Of a stretch of 64,000 nt of DNA, positions 36,072-44,162 are shown piece by piece (positions within the stretch are counted from its first letter, which is position 1; each line of letters begins with the position of its first letter). The notes beneath the pieces were generated by a model. That model did no database searches. It saw nothing but the letters and a program-made list of their open reading frames with translations, and was not told the origin of the DNA. Where the stretch lies: positions 1,688,147 to 1,752,146 of the forward strand of contig NZ_CP054011.1 in assembly GCF_013267595.1 (NCBI RefSeq). The letters are read 5' to 3'. The stretch comes from Prevotella melaninogenica (GTDB lineage Bacteria > Bacteroidota > Bacteroidia > Bacteroidales > Bacteroidaceae). The translations under genes were made by a program, and so were the position numbers.

Positions 36072-36518
36072 TTAATATCCCTTTGGCAAGAACTCAGTGA
36101 TGTCTCTTCCAAAGTTTTTCAGTTCTCTTACAACGCTTGAACTGATACTTTCAAATTGTGGTTCAGCGTAGAAAAAGATGGTTTCAATAGAACTCAAGCG
36201 TCGGTTGATATCAGCTTGTTCGCGCTCATATTCAAAGTCTTTTATACTACGTACACCCTTAATGATATATTCGGCGCCCTCTCTTCGTGCAAAGTCGATG
36301 GTGAGGTCGCAGTATGCCTTTACTTCAATCTTTGCCTCGTCAGCATAGAGTCGTGCTATGCGCTCGGTCCGTTCCTCCGCACTGAGCATGCACTTCTTCC
36401 GCTCATTGATACCAACACCAATCACAACCTTGTCAAAGAGTGGCAAGGAGCGGCGTACAATAGCGTCATGTCCTATTGTAAATGGATCAAAGCTTCCAAC
36501 GAATATACCTATTTTCAT
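36072..36518 (-). CDS. coaD: Phosphopantetheine adenylyltransferase
   Basis: This 148-residue enzyme transfers AMP to 4'-phosphopantetheine in coenzyme A synthesis. The nucleotidyltransferase motif GSFDPFTIGH (8-17) and the C-terminal SISSSVVREL are diagnostic. GVRSIKDFEYE matches the conserved substrate region. Its start codon overlaps the stop of the PIN-domain toxin gene (ATGA, 36515-36518), so expression is probably coupled to the toxin-antitoxin pair upstream. Confidence 0.95.
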   Translation of the reverse strand: MKIGIFVGSFDPFTIGHDAIVRRSLPLFDKVVIGVGINERKKCMLSAEERTERIARLYADEAKIEVKAYCDLTIDFARREGAEYIIKGVRSIKDFEYEREQADINRRLSSIETIFFYAEPQFESISSSVVRELKNFGRDITEFLPKGY

Positions 36519-36928
36519 TTGATTTTACCTTCTATATATTCCAAAGGAGTTACAACACTTATCTCACTGGTAGCAAAATCTTTCTTGTTTCTTGTGACAA
36601 TGATATCAGCATTTGCATTAAGAGCAGCAAAGTATTGCATTGCATCTTCAAAATCATTCCAATTAGCAGTGATAGTAGCATCTATTGCAGGTGCTCCCAT
36701 ACCGATAATTTCAAAACAATCTCTAATAGCAGAGAATGTTGCTATAAAGCCCCTATTCCCTAAGGATTTTCTTTCGATATAACAAGCATTTACAACTGAT
36801 AGGTCACTCAACAAAAGTTCGTCTCCATTGTTAATAACCATACTTGCCACTTTCAGTGCATTCTGTGTGAACTCACCTCTTGCCTCAAGAAGATCTATGA
36901 TAATATTGGTATCTAAGAAGATTCTCAT
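36515..36928 (-). CDS. PIN-domain ribonuclease, VapC-like toxin
   Basis: This 137-residue PIN protein begins MRIFLDTNIIIDLL (D6, and N8 in the first motif). It has the acidic cluster NDFEDAMQYFAAL (D95 region) and IIVTRNKKDF (D117 region), the usual metal-binding acids of PIN nucleases. VapC toxins cleave tRNA or rRNA; the target here is unknown. A short gene of antitoxin size lies 32 bp upstream on the same strand, so a VapBC-type module is likely. Unusually it overlaps coaD by 4 bp and so shares a transcript with an essential gene. Confidence 0.85.
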   Translation of the reverse strand: MRIFLDTNIIIDLLEARGEFTQNALKVASMVINNGDELLLSDLSVVNACYIERKSLGNRGFIATFSAIRDCFEIIGMGAPAIDATITANWNDFEDAMQYFAALNANADIIVTRNKKDFATSEISVVTPLEYIEGKIK

Positions 36929-36960
36929 AAGTGTTTTGTTCTTAGATACTCTTCTTTTGC

Positions 36961-37173
36961 TTATTTCCAGCTTTCTAAATGACTGTTTGGCAGTTTACCA
37001 GCGATGGATTGAAGCAACTCTATTGCTTTTTTCCTTTTCTCTGGTGTGTTTAAGTCTGGCTTTTTATCGTTCTCTGTATGAGAGTTGATTTGACTTATAG
37101 TCCATCCCATCTTTTGTGCTAACATCTCCAAGAAGGCGTTGTCTGCACTTGGAATATTTATGGTCCTATTCAT
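36961..37173 (-). CDS. Putative antitoxin of the PIN-domain toxin
   Basis: This 70-residue protein (MNRTINIPSADNAFLEMLAQKMGW at the start) has a short N-terminal strand and a helical, charged remainder, consistent with a ribbon-helix-helix-like or short helical antitoxin. I do not recognise the exact family. A strong Shine-Dalgarno sequence, AGGAGG, precedes the ATG by about 7 bp, which is uncommon in this phylum and suggests high translation, as expected for a labile antitoxin. It is the first gene of the antitoxin-toxin-coaD-ybeY run. Confidence 0.7.
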   Translation of the reverse strand: MNRTINIPSADNAFLEMLAQKMGWTISQINSHTENDKKPDLNTPEKRKKAIELLQSIAGKLPNSHLESWK

Positions 37174-37195
37174 AATTATACCTCCTTATTTTCTG

Positions 37196-37203
37196 CAAAA
37201 GTA
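37196..37203 (-). promoter_or_regulatory. Promoter -7 box of the antitoxin-toxin-coaD-ybeY operon
   Basis: On the minus strand this reads TACTTTTG followed by CAG, giving a leader of about 20 nt. The same TACTTTTGCAGAAAA stretch is present before the DUF4294 gene at 47474-47481. Confidence 0.6.
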
Positions 37204-37239
37204 CTCTATTTCTGTTATATAACCAAAAAAGCTGGGGGA

Positions 37240-37698
37240 TTATTTCCCACCAGCTATTCCTTGAATATCCTGTAGAGAGATATTACCAAGTAGGTTGATA
37301 ATTGTAATTTCATTGCGTTCTATGGCGAGTAGGGCAAACTCATTCTTTCCATTCGGGTAATGCCGCTCGTAGATAGTAGTATGTTCGCCCCCCTCATTGA
37401 CTTGCATTACAATCGAATACTTTTGTTGATTGAAGATGTTTTGGGCAGACTTCTTGATAGAAGGAATCAGTGAAGGACGCTCGCAGGAGAGTATCTGCAG
37501 ATAATCGAGACGGCCTGCAACCTTGCTGATATCCTTGTTACCTGCTTTCACATTGCCCATCATTCGCATCATATTATGTGATATGTAGACAGTGGAGACA
37601 CCATCTGTTTCGCTGTATTTTTCGAACAATGCCTTTTGGGCAAATGCCGTTATACAGGCTATCATAGTCATACAAAGCGTTAAAATAATTCTCTTCAT
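37240..37698 (-). CDS. DUF4252 protein
   Basis: This 152-residue protein has a signal peptide (residues 2-20, ITAFAQ). The mature part follows the DUF4252 pattern: an N-terminal VSTVYISHNMMRMM, then LQILSCERPSLIPSIKKSAQNIF, and a C-terminal IINLLGNISLQDIQGIAG. Function unknown. It is 3 bp after the anti-sigma-like gene, and two further DUF4252 genes lie on the other side of the sigma gene. The three are paralogues and were probably recruited together as an envelope-response set. Confidence 0.82.
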   Translation of the reverse strand: MKRIILTLCMTMIACITAFAQKALFEKYSETDGVSTVYISHNMMRMMGNVKAGNKDISKVAGRLDYLQILSCERPSLIPSIKKSAQNIFNQQKYSIVMQVNEGGEHTTIYERHYPNGKNEFALLAIERNEITIINLLGNISLQDIQGIAGGK

Positions 37699-37701
37699 AA
37701 T

Positions 37702-38184
37702 CTAATCCCTTGTTTTATTAGTGATGTTCTCGGTAGCGTCAATACCCTTATTGAGCGTCTTTGAGAATTTCATCAGTGCTTTTGACGTTTCGGCGTAAGC
37801 GTCTTTAGCGTTAGTATAGGTATCCTGTTCAGTTTGTGGAGACTTATTCTCGTTTTGGTAAACGATAGCTCCTGCAGCAAAGAGAAGCAACAAACTGGCT
37901 GCTATCCCTACTACCCAGCGCAGGTTGATATGCCTTATCGCACGACGATTAGTGACTTCTAAGGTGTTCCACTGGCTAATCTGGCGACTGAGTCGCTCTT
38001 CCATCCCTGCTGGTGTAGGGCATTCTGATGACTGAAGAGCCGTAAAGAAGAAGCGTTCCTCCGTCAAACTGGCATCGATATCACTGCCGTTGAAGTAGGT
38101 GCGCAGCGTCTTCTCCTCCTCTTCGGTGGTCATCCCATCGTAGTATCGGTCAAGTAAACGCTTTATTTCTTCAGTCTTTATCAT
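37702..38184 (-). CDS. Probable anti-sigma factor (single membrane helix)
   Basis: This 160-residue protein has a cytoplasmic N-terminal helical part (EEIKRLLDRYYDGMTTEEEEKTLRTYF), the pattern of zinc-less anti-sigma domains in this phylum. One transmembrane helix follows (about 109-128, WVVGIAASLLLLFAAGAIVY), then a periplasmic tail of 30 residues. Its start overlaps the sigma gene by 14 bp, which supports a sigma/anti-sigma pair. Assigned by context rather than by a signature motif. Confidence 0.7.
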   Translation of the reverse strand: MIKTEEIKRLLDRYYDGMTTEEEEKTLRTYFNGSDIDASLTEERFFFTALQSSECPTPAGMEERLSRQISQWNTLEVTNRRAIRHINLRWVVGIAASLLLLFAAGAIVYQNENKSPQTEQDTYTNAKDAYAETSKALMKFSKTLNKGIDATENITNKTRD

Positions 38185-38680
38185 ATCTCATTGCTTTTAT
38201 CTGTTCTCTAATCTTCTTTCGGGCACGGCTGAGAATACTTCTTATATTCACCTCCGTAAGCCCTGTTTCGATGCTGATTTCCTCAAAACTGCGCTCTTCT
38301 ATGTCGCGCATCAGCATGATTCTTGCCTGTGGCTCGGGCAGATGGGTAATCAACTGCCTTACGCGTTGGTATTCGTCAGCTTCCTCTAATTGCTTACTTA
38401 TGTTCTGTGAGGAGCTTACTTGCAGACTTCCCACGTCTTTGTCGACTTCTTGAAGGTGTCTTGCTCTCATCTTGTCATAGAAGATTCTGCGTAGTACTGT
38501 TATACTATAAGCCTCGGGATTGTCCACCTTTTCTATTTTATCACGCTGCATCCAGAGTTTTAGGAAGGTTTCTTGCACCATATCCTCAGCAGCTTGAGCG
38601 TTGCTCATCAGCCTATATGCCACCGAAAAGAGTTTCCGATGGCAGGGTAGGAATAGCTGTTTAAAATCGCTTGCTTGCAT
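38171..38680 (-). CDS. RNA polymerase ECF sigma factor
   Basis: This 169-residue sigma-70 family protein has region 2 (about 10-80, YRLMSNAQAAEDMVQETFLKLW) and region 4 (about 112-162, LPEPQARIMLMRDIEERSFEEI and VNIRSILSRARKKIREQI). It has no region 1 or 3, so it is an ECF factor. The cognate anti-sigma gene overlaps its end. Neighbouring DUF4252 genes, and possibly its own operon, are the likely regulon. The trigger is not visible. Confidence 0.9.
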   Translation of the reverse strand: MQASDFKQLFLPCHRKLFSVAYRLMSNAQAAEDMVQETFLKLWMQRDKIEKVDNPEAYSITVLRRIFYDKMRARHLQEVDKDVGSLQVSSSQNISKQLEEADEYQRVRQLITHLPEPQARIMLMRDIEERSFEEISIETGLTEVNIRSILSRARKKIREQIKAMRYDKD

Positions 38681-38732
38681 AGGCAGATGTGCGCTTTAGA
38701 CAATAATCGGCTATGATGTAAGGTTGTCCGCC

Positions 38733-39230
38733 CTATAACTTATAGCTTTTCAGATTCTTCTTGTTGGTACTTTCTTTCACAACAGAGTCGACATCGTTAG
38801 GACTTATCTTACCCTTAATCCGCACAATGGCACCATCTTGTTTGTCAATAGCAAGGATGAGCACTTCACGAATGCACCCTTTCTTTTCTTTGAGGTAAAC
38901 ATAATTAGTCTCATCTGCCTGCTTATTGTAGATGATTGGCGTATATCCCTTAGGATGGAAGGTCTGAACCGTGTTTCTAAAACGACTTTTTACAATCGAA
39001 TCACAGTCGTCAAAGACAAGTATACGAAAGGATGACACCGCTTTCAGAGCCTTGGAATCGTCCGAATGGCTTTTAGCAAGCACCTTCAAGAACGACATTA
39101 AGGCAGGTGTTATATGAAGGTGAATAACGTTTTTCTCGTGCCTATATTGCTCAATCAGCCCTTTTACGCTCTGCGCTGAGGCTGATAATGTACTGAGAGC
39201 AAGGATGCTTATGATGATAAACCGTTTCAT
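38733..39230 (-). CDS. DUF4252 protein
   Basis: This 165-residue exported protein has a signal peptide (MKRFIIISILALSTLSASAQ). IHLHITPALMSFLKVLA, FRILVFDDCDSIV and a C-terminal AIVRIKGKISPNDVDSVV match the DUF4252 pattern of the other two copies in this cluster. It lies 13 bp after the lipoprotein paralogue at 39244 and 52 bp before the sigma gene, so the five genes may form one transcript. Confidence 0.82.
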   Translation of the reverse strand: MKRFIIISILALSTLSASAQSVKGLIEQYRHEKNVIHLHITPALMSFLKVLAKSHSDDSKALKAVSSFRILVFDDCDSIVKSRFRNTVQTFHPKGYTPIIYNKQADETNYVYLKEKKGCIREVLILAIDKQDGAIVRIKGKISPNDVDSVVKESTNKKNLKSYKL

Positions 39231-39243
39231 AATGTGTCTTTGT

Positions 39244-39756
39244 TTACTTGGTTTGTGACTTTACGACATCATCTATATTAGAAGGATTGATATGTCCTAC
39301 GATATTGATGAGTGAGCAGTCTTCTTTGTCCATAGCGAAGACAACAAGGCTCTGCACTTCCTTCTCGTTGCCTTTAATGAAGATTCTGACCTTTTCGCCG
39401 TCCTCATTTGCCTTCACCATAGGTTCATATCCCTGTGTTTCCAGCTTACTGATACGGTTGTATAAGCCGTCTTTAATCTTTTGATTAGCCTTCTCGAAAG
39501 TTAAAATTTGCAGTCCGTCGATTTGCTCAGCGAGTGCATTAGCAGTCTCGTCGTCGGCAGCCTTCAATCCAAGCTTTATGAGTGTCTTAGGCAAGTTGAC
39601 GTAAGTGACGTTGTTTCCACTCTTAAACTCTTTGATAATAGACTCTACCTCATCATTTATTGGTTGTGTGATGAGCGTCGTTGGGTTGGCTTTTACGGTG
39701 CAGCTTGAGCATAGAATAGCTACAGCGAATGCGATAGTAAAGATTGTTGTTCTCAT
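39244..39756 (-). CDS. DUF4252 lipoprotein
   Basis: This 170-residue protein has a lipoprotein signal (FAVAILCSSC, lipidated Cys19). The DUF4252 core is recognisable (VTYVNLPKTLIKLGLK, LQILTFEKANQKIK, LINIVGHINPSNIDDVV). It is the first gene of the DUF4252-sigma cluster; the lipid anchor sets it apart from the two soluble paralogues. Function unknown. Confidence 0.82.
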   Translation of the reverse strand: MRTTIFTIAFAVAILCSSCTVKANPTTLITQPINDEVESIIKEFKSGNNVTYVNLPKTLIKLGLKAADDETANALAEQIDGLQILTFEKANQKIKDGLYNRISKLETQGYEPMVKANEDGEKVRIFIKGNEKEVQSLVVFAMDKEDCSLINIVGHINPSNIDDVVKSQTK

Positions 39757-39884
39757 TGTCTTGATAATTAATTAGGTTGGTGATTCAGTTTCTGTTCACA
39801 TCTATAAAGACGGAAGATAGGACAGATTTGTGGCAAAGAAATGTCTTTTTTTTCAGTATTAGCTACTTTTATGGTATTAAGATC

Positions 39885-41003
39885 CTATGCTAAAAGATGA
39901 TAACAACCGCCAGCCATAGCTCTAATAACCCCTTTCATTTCCAGCGTAAAGAGGATTCCTGTGAGCCTTGCGATAGGAATATTCGCTTGAATCGACAAGA
40001 GATTAATCTGCAAGTCATTGTTTTTAGCGAGCACGCGAACGATAGCTTCCTCTTCTGAAGACAAATCAGGGAAAAGCGTTCGTTCAATTCCTCGTTGTTG
40101 TGCCTGCTCCAATTTGATAGCATCATCCCATCCCATCGCCTTCACAAAGTCTGTTGCTGATGTGATGAGAGCTGCACCATTGTCACGAATAAGGTTATTA
40201 CAGCCCTCGCTATAATCCGAATGAACAGCGCCAGGGAAGGCAAATACTTCCCGTCCATAGCTACGAGCGATACTGCAGGTGATAAGTCCTCCACCCTTCG
40301 CAGCCGATTCTACGAGGATAGTTGCATCAGCACAACCTGCCACGATACGGTTACGTTGTACGAAGTTGCGGGCAACGGGCTGCGTATGCGTGGTATATTC
40401 CGACAGTAATCCACCTTGTTTAATCATCTTTAAAGCTGTATCTCTGTGTCCACGAGGGTAGATATCATCGAGTCCATGAGCCAATACTCCTACAGTTTCA
40501 AAGCCATTCTCCAAGGCTGCTCGATGTGCATGGATATCTACTCCGTAAGCCAGTCCACTTAGGATGAGTACATCTGGGCAAAGTGCTTTTAGTTCTCTGA
40601 CAAACGAACGGATAATATCTTGCCCGTAGGTGGTGCAGTGTCGTGTACCGATAATATTGATAACGTGTCGATTGTTAAGGTCTGCATTACCGAGATAATA
40701 GAGTAGGATAGGAGCATCTGGACACTCCTTGAGCCGCTGTGGATAGCGTTCATCATTCATACAGATAGGCTCAATGTTATGCAGACGGTCGTATTCCAAT
40801 TCTTGTTCAGCCCATTCTCTCAGGCTGTCAACATCTTTCAGTGCTTGTATGAGATGCGTTGAGGCTTCAGGAAGAATCTCTCTGATGTCTCTTTTATGTT
40901 CTATGACAGCCGTGGCAGAGCCAGCTCGCTTGTAAAGTTCAGCCAATTCGCTGAGGTTAAAGCGAGTAAGTCGGGTTAGTAAGATTGAGTTTAAGGATTC
41001 CAT
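39885..41003 (-). CDS. dprA: DNA processing protein DprA
   Basis: This 372-residue protein binds incoming single-stranded DNA and loads RecA during natural transformation. The Rossmann-like core shows IIGTRHCTTYG, LSGLAYGVDIHAHRAAL, TVGVLAHGLDDIYPRGH and GGLLSEY, all standard. An N-terminal SAM-like part and a C-terminal winged-helix region (LSIQANIPIARLTGILFTLEMKG) complete the usual architecture. The thioesterase and DUF2851 genes lie upstream on the same strand. Confidence 0.94.
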   Translation of the reverse strand: MESLNSILLTRLTRFNLSELAELYKRAGSATAVIEHKRDIREILPEASTHLIQALKDVDSLREWAEQELEYDRLHNIEPICMNDERYPQRLKECPDAPILLYYLGNADLNNRHVINIIGTRHCTTYGQDIIRSFVRELKALCPDVLILSGLAYGVDIHAHRAALENGFETVGVLAHGLDDIYPRGHRDTALKMIKQGGLLSEYTTHTQPVARNFVQRNRIVAGCADATILVESAAKGGGLITCSIARSYGREVFAFPGAVHSDYSEGCNNLIRDNGAALITSATDFVKAMGWDDAIKLEQAQQRGIERTLFPDLSSEEEAIVRVLAKNNDLQINLLSIQANIPIARLTGILFTLEMKGVIRAMAGGCYHLLA

Positions 41004-41076
41004 GGTGTAGGTAATGATCAGTAGTAGCTCCCTACCTTCCTTAGAAGAGAGGAAGGTTTAGGGAGTAGATAGACTT

Positions 41077-41484
41077 TTACAATACTCTTGCAAACGCTTC
41101 GTCATATTCCTTGCTACTGCCCAATCTACCATTAATGAGTGTCACAAGGTCTACATCTGCATGGAAACAGAGGCGTTCGTCACTGGCACGGAAGAGGTCG
41201 TGAGAGAACACCCAGCGTAGTCCATTCTTCTTTAATGACATGCGTGAGATAATCTCGTCGTCGCAGGTAAATGGCACTTTATAAGTGAGTTGCATACGTG
41301 CTACAACGGCGTCAACGCCTTTTTCGTGAAGTTCAGAGAAGCTAACGCCTAATGATTTGAGGAATCTATGGCGTGTATGCTCGGTGTAATGCAGGTAGTT
41401 TGCATTGTTAACGATACCTTGGATGTCGCACTCATAGTCGCGAACATCCAGTCTTGTCTCAAAGATGTATTTCTTCTTTTCCAT
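41077..41484 (-). CDS. Acyl-CoA thioesterase, hotdog fold (YbgC/FadM type)
   Basis: This 135-residue protein has RLDVRDYECDIQGIVNNANYLHYTEHTRHRFL-type sequence (core DIQGIVNNANYLHYTEH), the substrate loop of the 4-hydroxybenzoyl-CoA thioesterase family. In most members an aspartate and a histidine flank this loop; here D20 and the NN-N stretch are seen. It probably hydrolyses short acyl-CoA or acyl-ACP in the cytoplasm. The true substrate is unknown. Confidence 0.85.
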   Translation of the reverse strand: MEKKKYIFETRLDVRDYECDIQGIVNNANYLHYTEHTRHRFLKSLGVSFSELHEKGVDAVVARMQLTYKVPFTCDDEIISRMSLKKNGLRWVFSHDLFRASDERLCFHADVDLVTLINGRLGSSKEYDEAFARVL

Positions 41485-41507
41485 AATCTATTTTGTTTTT
41501 AGGATTT

Positions 41508-41564
41508 TATTGAGCTTATTAGGCCTATTAGCCTTATATGCCCCATTAGCCTAATTATCCCAAT
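41508..41564. repeat. TTAGCCTAAT-type short repeats, site 1
   Basis: Repeats of CTTATTAGGCCTATTAGCC and CCATTAGCCTAATTATCC make up the gap between the thioesterase and DUF2851 genes. The same vocabulary occurs at 59158-59215 and 63046-63090. Confidence 0.55.
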
Positions 41565-42880
41565 TCTCTTAACCCTTTAATTGATGAATTCCCCTTCAGA
41601 TACTCATAACCAATCCTACAGCGGAGGCAGTCTTTTCGGTCACAATACTCCTTCTTTAGTTGTATAAGGGCTTGCGAATCACCCGCAGTCTCTACCATTA
41701 GCCCCACTTCCTTCCACATTCTAACGATGTGATTCTCCTCTGCTTTCAAGGTTTCGAGGAAGTCGAAGGCACGTTCACAGTACTTTTCCGAGTTCTTATG
41801 TTTGCCGTATGCGAAGAGGATAGGCGCAACGGTGTTGATAATCTGTAGATTCAACGATGCTGCTGATAGTTTCTTCTCGCTCTTTGCACTCTCTTCACCA
41901 AAGACATAATGTGTCTCCCAGTAGTGTGTCACCTGTGTTGCCAAGAGTTCTCTCACCTGCTTAACGCTCTCACACTCCAACAACTGAGACAATCCTGCCC
42001 GCTGTTCATAGTAGAGGTGAGCGAGCTGTGCGATACGGATATGCGGAAAGTTCTGCGGCCGTAGGCGGAGGAATCGCCATTGATTGGCATCCATTGCTTG
42101 TAGTCCAAACTTATGTGCTAAGTACTGATATTCGCTTTTCAGCTCTGTGAGATAGCTGTCGTTCAGTGCCTGCTGTTGATATCGTTCTGGGATAGCTGCT
42201 ATATCTAACAATCCAGCTTGCCCCAAGAAGAGAGCTTCAATCTGCATGAGATTGTCCCGATGATGTGCCACGCTCTGCAAAGGAATTAGCTTAGCCCATG
42301 TCTCGAAAGCGTCTCCATTGATGCCGAAACCATAGTTGCGAGCAAGTGTAACGAAGTAGGCTGCTTCCCAAGAGCCGTCACAGTCCTTCACTCGTTGGGC
42401 TATCGCCTCTGTCTTCTGTTCCAACCTTTCAGTCTGTAAGGCACTCATCCACGAATGAACCATTAGTTTTGAAAGACTCGGAATGATACGATAACAAGCC
42501 GGATATTCGTCTGTTGTGAGTAGTTCTTCGTAATGTTCTCGCACAGCCGTCGGCACTTGCAGTCGCATCTGTGGCGGATAATCGCCCCTTCGTGTCTTAA
42601 CATCAACGTCGATAGACTCAGCCACGTGCAGGATAACATTGTTATAGTTCGGGTCGCGGTCGTGTCTGTGTAGAAACCAATCGGAGGCACGGTCGTGTAT
42701 CTCCACATTCCCCACCCACAGCGTACCGCCTATCTTCACCTTTGCATTGAAGAAGTCAGGCCCAGCGTTGTGATTATGTAGTCCAGTGTCAATGACCTCC
42801 ACCTCTTGTCCGTCAGTGGTTTTAAGTCCCGTCAACGGAAACAGCTTATGTTTCCATACGTAGTGGATGAGTTGTTCCAT
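41555..42880 (-). CDS. DUF2851 family protein
   Basis: This 441-residue cytoplasmic protein is recognised as DUF2851 by its N-terminal TGLKTTDGQEVEVIDTGLHN, AGPDFFNAKVKIGGTLWVGN and VEIHDRASDW. The C-terminal part has LQIINTVAPILFAYGKHKN and a Cys cluster, CDRKDCLRCRIG. Function unknown; the family is common in Bacteroidota. The ATG at 42878-42880 (MEQLIHYVW) is used because the ATG at 42910 lies in the -7 box. Confidence 0.85.
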   Translation of the reverse strand: MEQLIHYVWKHKLFPLTGLKTTDGQEVEVIDTGLHNHNAGPDFFNAKVKIGGTLWVGNVEIHDRASDWFLHRHDRDPNYNNVILHVAESIDVDVKTRRGDYPPQMRLQVPTAVREHYEELLTTDEYPACYRIIPSLSKLMVHSWMSALQTERLEQKTEAIAQRVKDCDGSWEAAYFVTLARNYGFGINGDAFETWAKLIPLQSVAHHRDNLMQIEALFLGQAGLLDIAAIPERYQQQALNDSYLTELKSEYQYLAHKFGLQAMDANQWRFLRLRPQNFPHIRIAQLAHLYYEQRAGLSQLLECESVKQVRELLATQVTHYWETHYVFGEESAKSEKKLSAASLNLQIINTVAPILFAYGKHKNSEKYCERAFDFLETLKAEENHIVRMWKEVGLMVETAGDSQALIQLKKEYCDRKDCLRCRIGYEYLKGNSSIKGLRELG

Positions 42881-42907
42881 AAAAGATTCTTGGTTTGTAA
42901 CAGTACG

Positions 42908-42915
42908 CAAATATA
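42908..42915 (-). promoter_or_regulatory. Promoter -7 box of the DUF2851 gene
   Basis: On the minus strand this reads TATATTTG, leaving a leader of about 20 nt to the ATG at 42880. It lies back to back with the dapB promoter across the gap that also holds repeat array 5. Confidence 0.5.
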
Positions 42916-42993
42916 CAAAGAAAATGATAAAACTAATAGTATTATCTGTGTATTTTTCTTATTATTTTGTACTACAGTTTCTCACTTCTTAGT

Positions 42994-43070
42994 ACTCCGC
43001 ACCAGTGGTGTTAAGCCTTCGCACTATTGGTGTTGAGCCTCCGCACCAGACGTGCGGGGCGTCAACACAT
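42994..43070. repeat. GCAC-palindrome array, site 5
   Basis: Tandem units CCGCACCAGTGGTGTTAAGC, TCGCACTATTGGTGTTGAGC and CCGCACCAGACGTGCGGGGC have a period of 22-23 bp. It lies in the 345-bp gap between DUF2851 and dapB. Confidence 0.75.
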
Positions 43071-43171
43071 CAATAGAAAATGAGAAGATAGGTTGCATCT
43101 TGCCTATTGCTCTATACGTAAAAGTCATCTGTTGACTTGTCAATACCTTATTTAAAAATACGTGAACTTAT

Positions 43172-43202
43172 TTTGTATTATGCCGTAAATCAGCTACCTT
43201 TG
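43172..43202 (+). promoter_or_regulatory. Promoter of dapB
   Basis: TTTG (43172-43175), a 19-bp spacer and TACCTTTG (43195-43202) form an exact Bacteroidota promoter with a short leader to 43226. Confidence 0.75.
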
Positions 43203-43225
43203 CAATGTTTTAATTCAGATTAATT

Positions 43226-43981
43226 ATGAAAATAGCATTGATAGGCTATGGCAAGATGGGGCATATGATAGAACAGATAGCCCTTGAGCGTGGCCACGAA
43301 ATCGTAAGTATTATTGATGTAGACAATATAGAGGACTTTGATTCTCCTGCATTTGCATCGGCTGATGTAGCTATTGAATTTACGAATCCTACGGCTGCTT
43401 TTGCCAATTATCAGCGTGCCTTTGCACACAATGTGAAGGTTGTTAGCGGCTCTACGGGCTGGATGCAGGACCATAAGGCAGAGGTTGAGCGTATGTGTAC
43501 GGAAGGTGGACAGACCTTGTTCTGGGCAAGTAACTTCTCTATTGGCGTTGCTATTTTCTCAGCTGTCAACCGTTATTTGGCAAAGATAATGAATGGTTTC
43601 CCACAGTATAACGTTGAGATGGAGGAGGTACACCATGTGCACAAACTCGATGCACCATCTGGAACAGCCATAACCCTTGCAGAAGAGATTATCAAAGACC
43701 TCGATCGGAAAGATAAGTGGGTTAAAGGCTTCCAACACGCTGCCGATGGTACGGAGTCAGGTAGTAACAAGGTTGCTCCTAACGAACTTCCTATTGCCTC
43801 TATTCGACGTGATGAAGTGCCTGGTATTCATAGCATCAGTTATGACTCAGAGGCAGACAAGATTACCATTACTCACAATGCTCACAGCCGTAAAGGCTTT
43901 GCATTGGGTGCCGTCTTAGCAGCTGAATATACCAAAGAGCATACCGGATTGCTTACTACAAGCGATTTATTTAAGTTTTAA
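43226..43981 (+). CDS. dapB: 4-hydroxy-tetrahydrodipicolinate reductase
   Basis: This 251-residue enzyme of lysine and diaminopimelate synthesis reduces tetrahydrodipicolinate precursor with NAD(P)H. The cofactor loop GYGKMGHMIE (8-17) is at the start. EEVHHVHKLDAPSGTAITLAE holds the catalytic histidine-lysine motif, and GIHSISYDSEADKITITHNAHSR is also typical. It is slightly shorter than the E. coli enzyme, as usual for this phylum. lepB follows after 181 bp that include a repeat remnant. Confidence 0.94.
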   Translation: MKIALIGYGKMGHMIEQIALERGHEIVSIIDVDNIEDFDSPAFASADVAIEFTNPTAAFANYQRAFAHNVKVVSGSTGWMQDHKAEVERMCTEGGQTLFWASNFSIGVAIFSAVNRYLAKIMNGFPQYNVEMEEVHHVHKLDAPSGTAITLAEEIIKDLDRKDKWVKGFQHAADGTESGSNKVAPNELPIASIRRDEVPGIHSISYDSEADKITITHNAHSRKGFALGAVLAAEYTKEHTGLLTTSDLFKF

Positions 43982-44100
43982 TGTTGGGTGTTAAGTGGTA
44001 GGTGTTGGGTGTTGATGGTTACTAATAATACTTTATAATAAAGCTGAAGGTAACGCACAATAGAGGAGACAGTTCTTCGTAACACCCTTTCACCAACTGA
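43982..44100. repeat. Repeat remnant related to the insertion-2 arms
   Basis: GGTGTTGGGTGTTGATGG (44001-44018) shares TTGGGTGTTGATGG with the left arm of the four-helix-bundle insertion at 21809-21822. A weak complementary stretch, TAACACCCTTTCACCAAC, follows at about 44081-44098. No gene lies between them. It may be an empty or decayed copy of the same kind of arm. Confidence 0.45.
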
Positions 44101-44162
44101 TATTTAATAACAAACATACCGACATAATTCATTATTCAACATTTATCACCACAATATATAGT

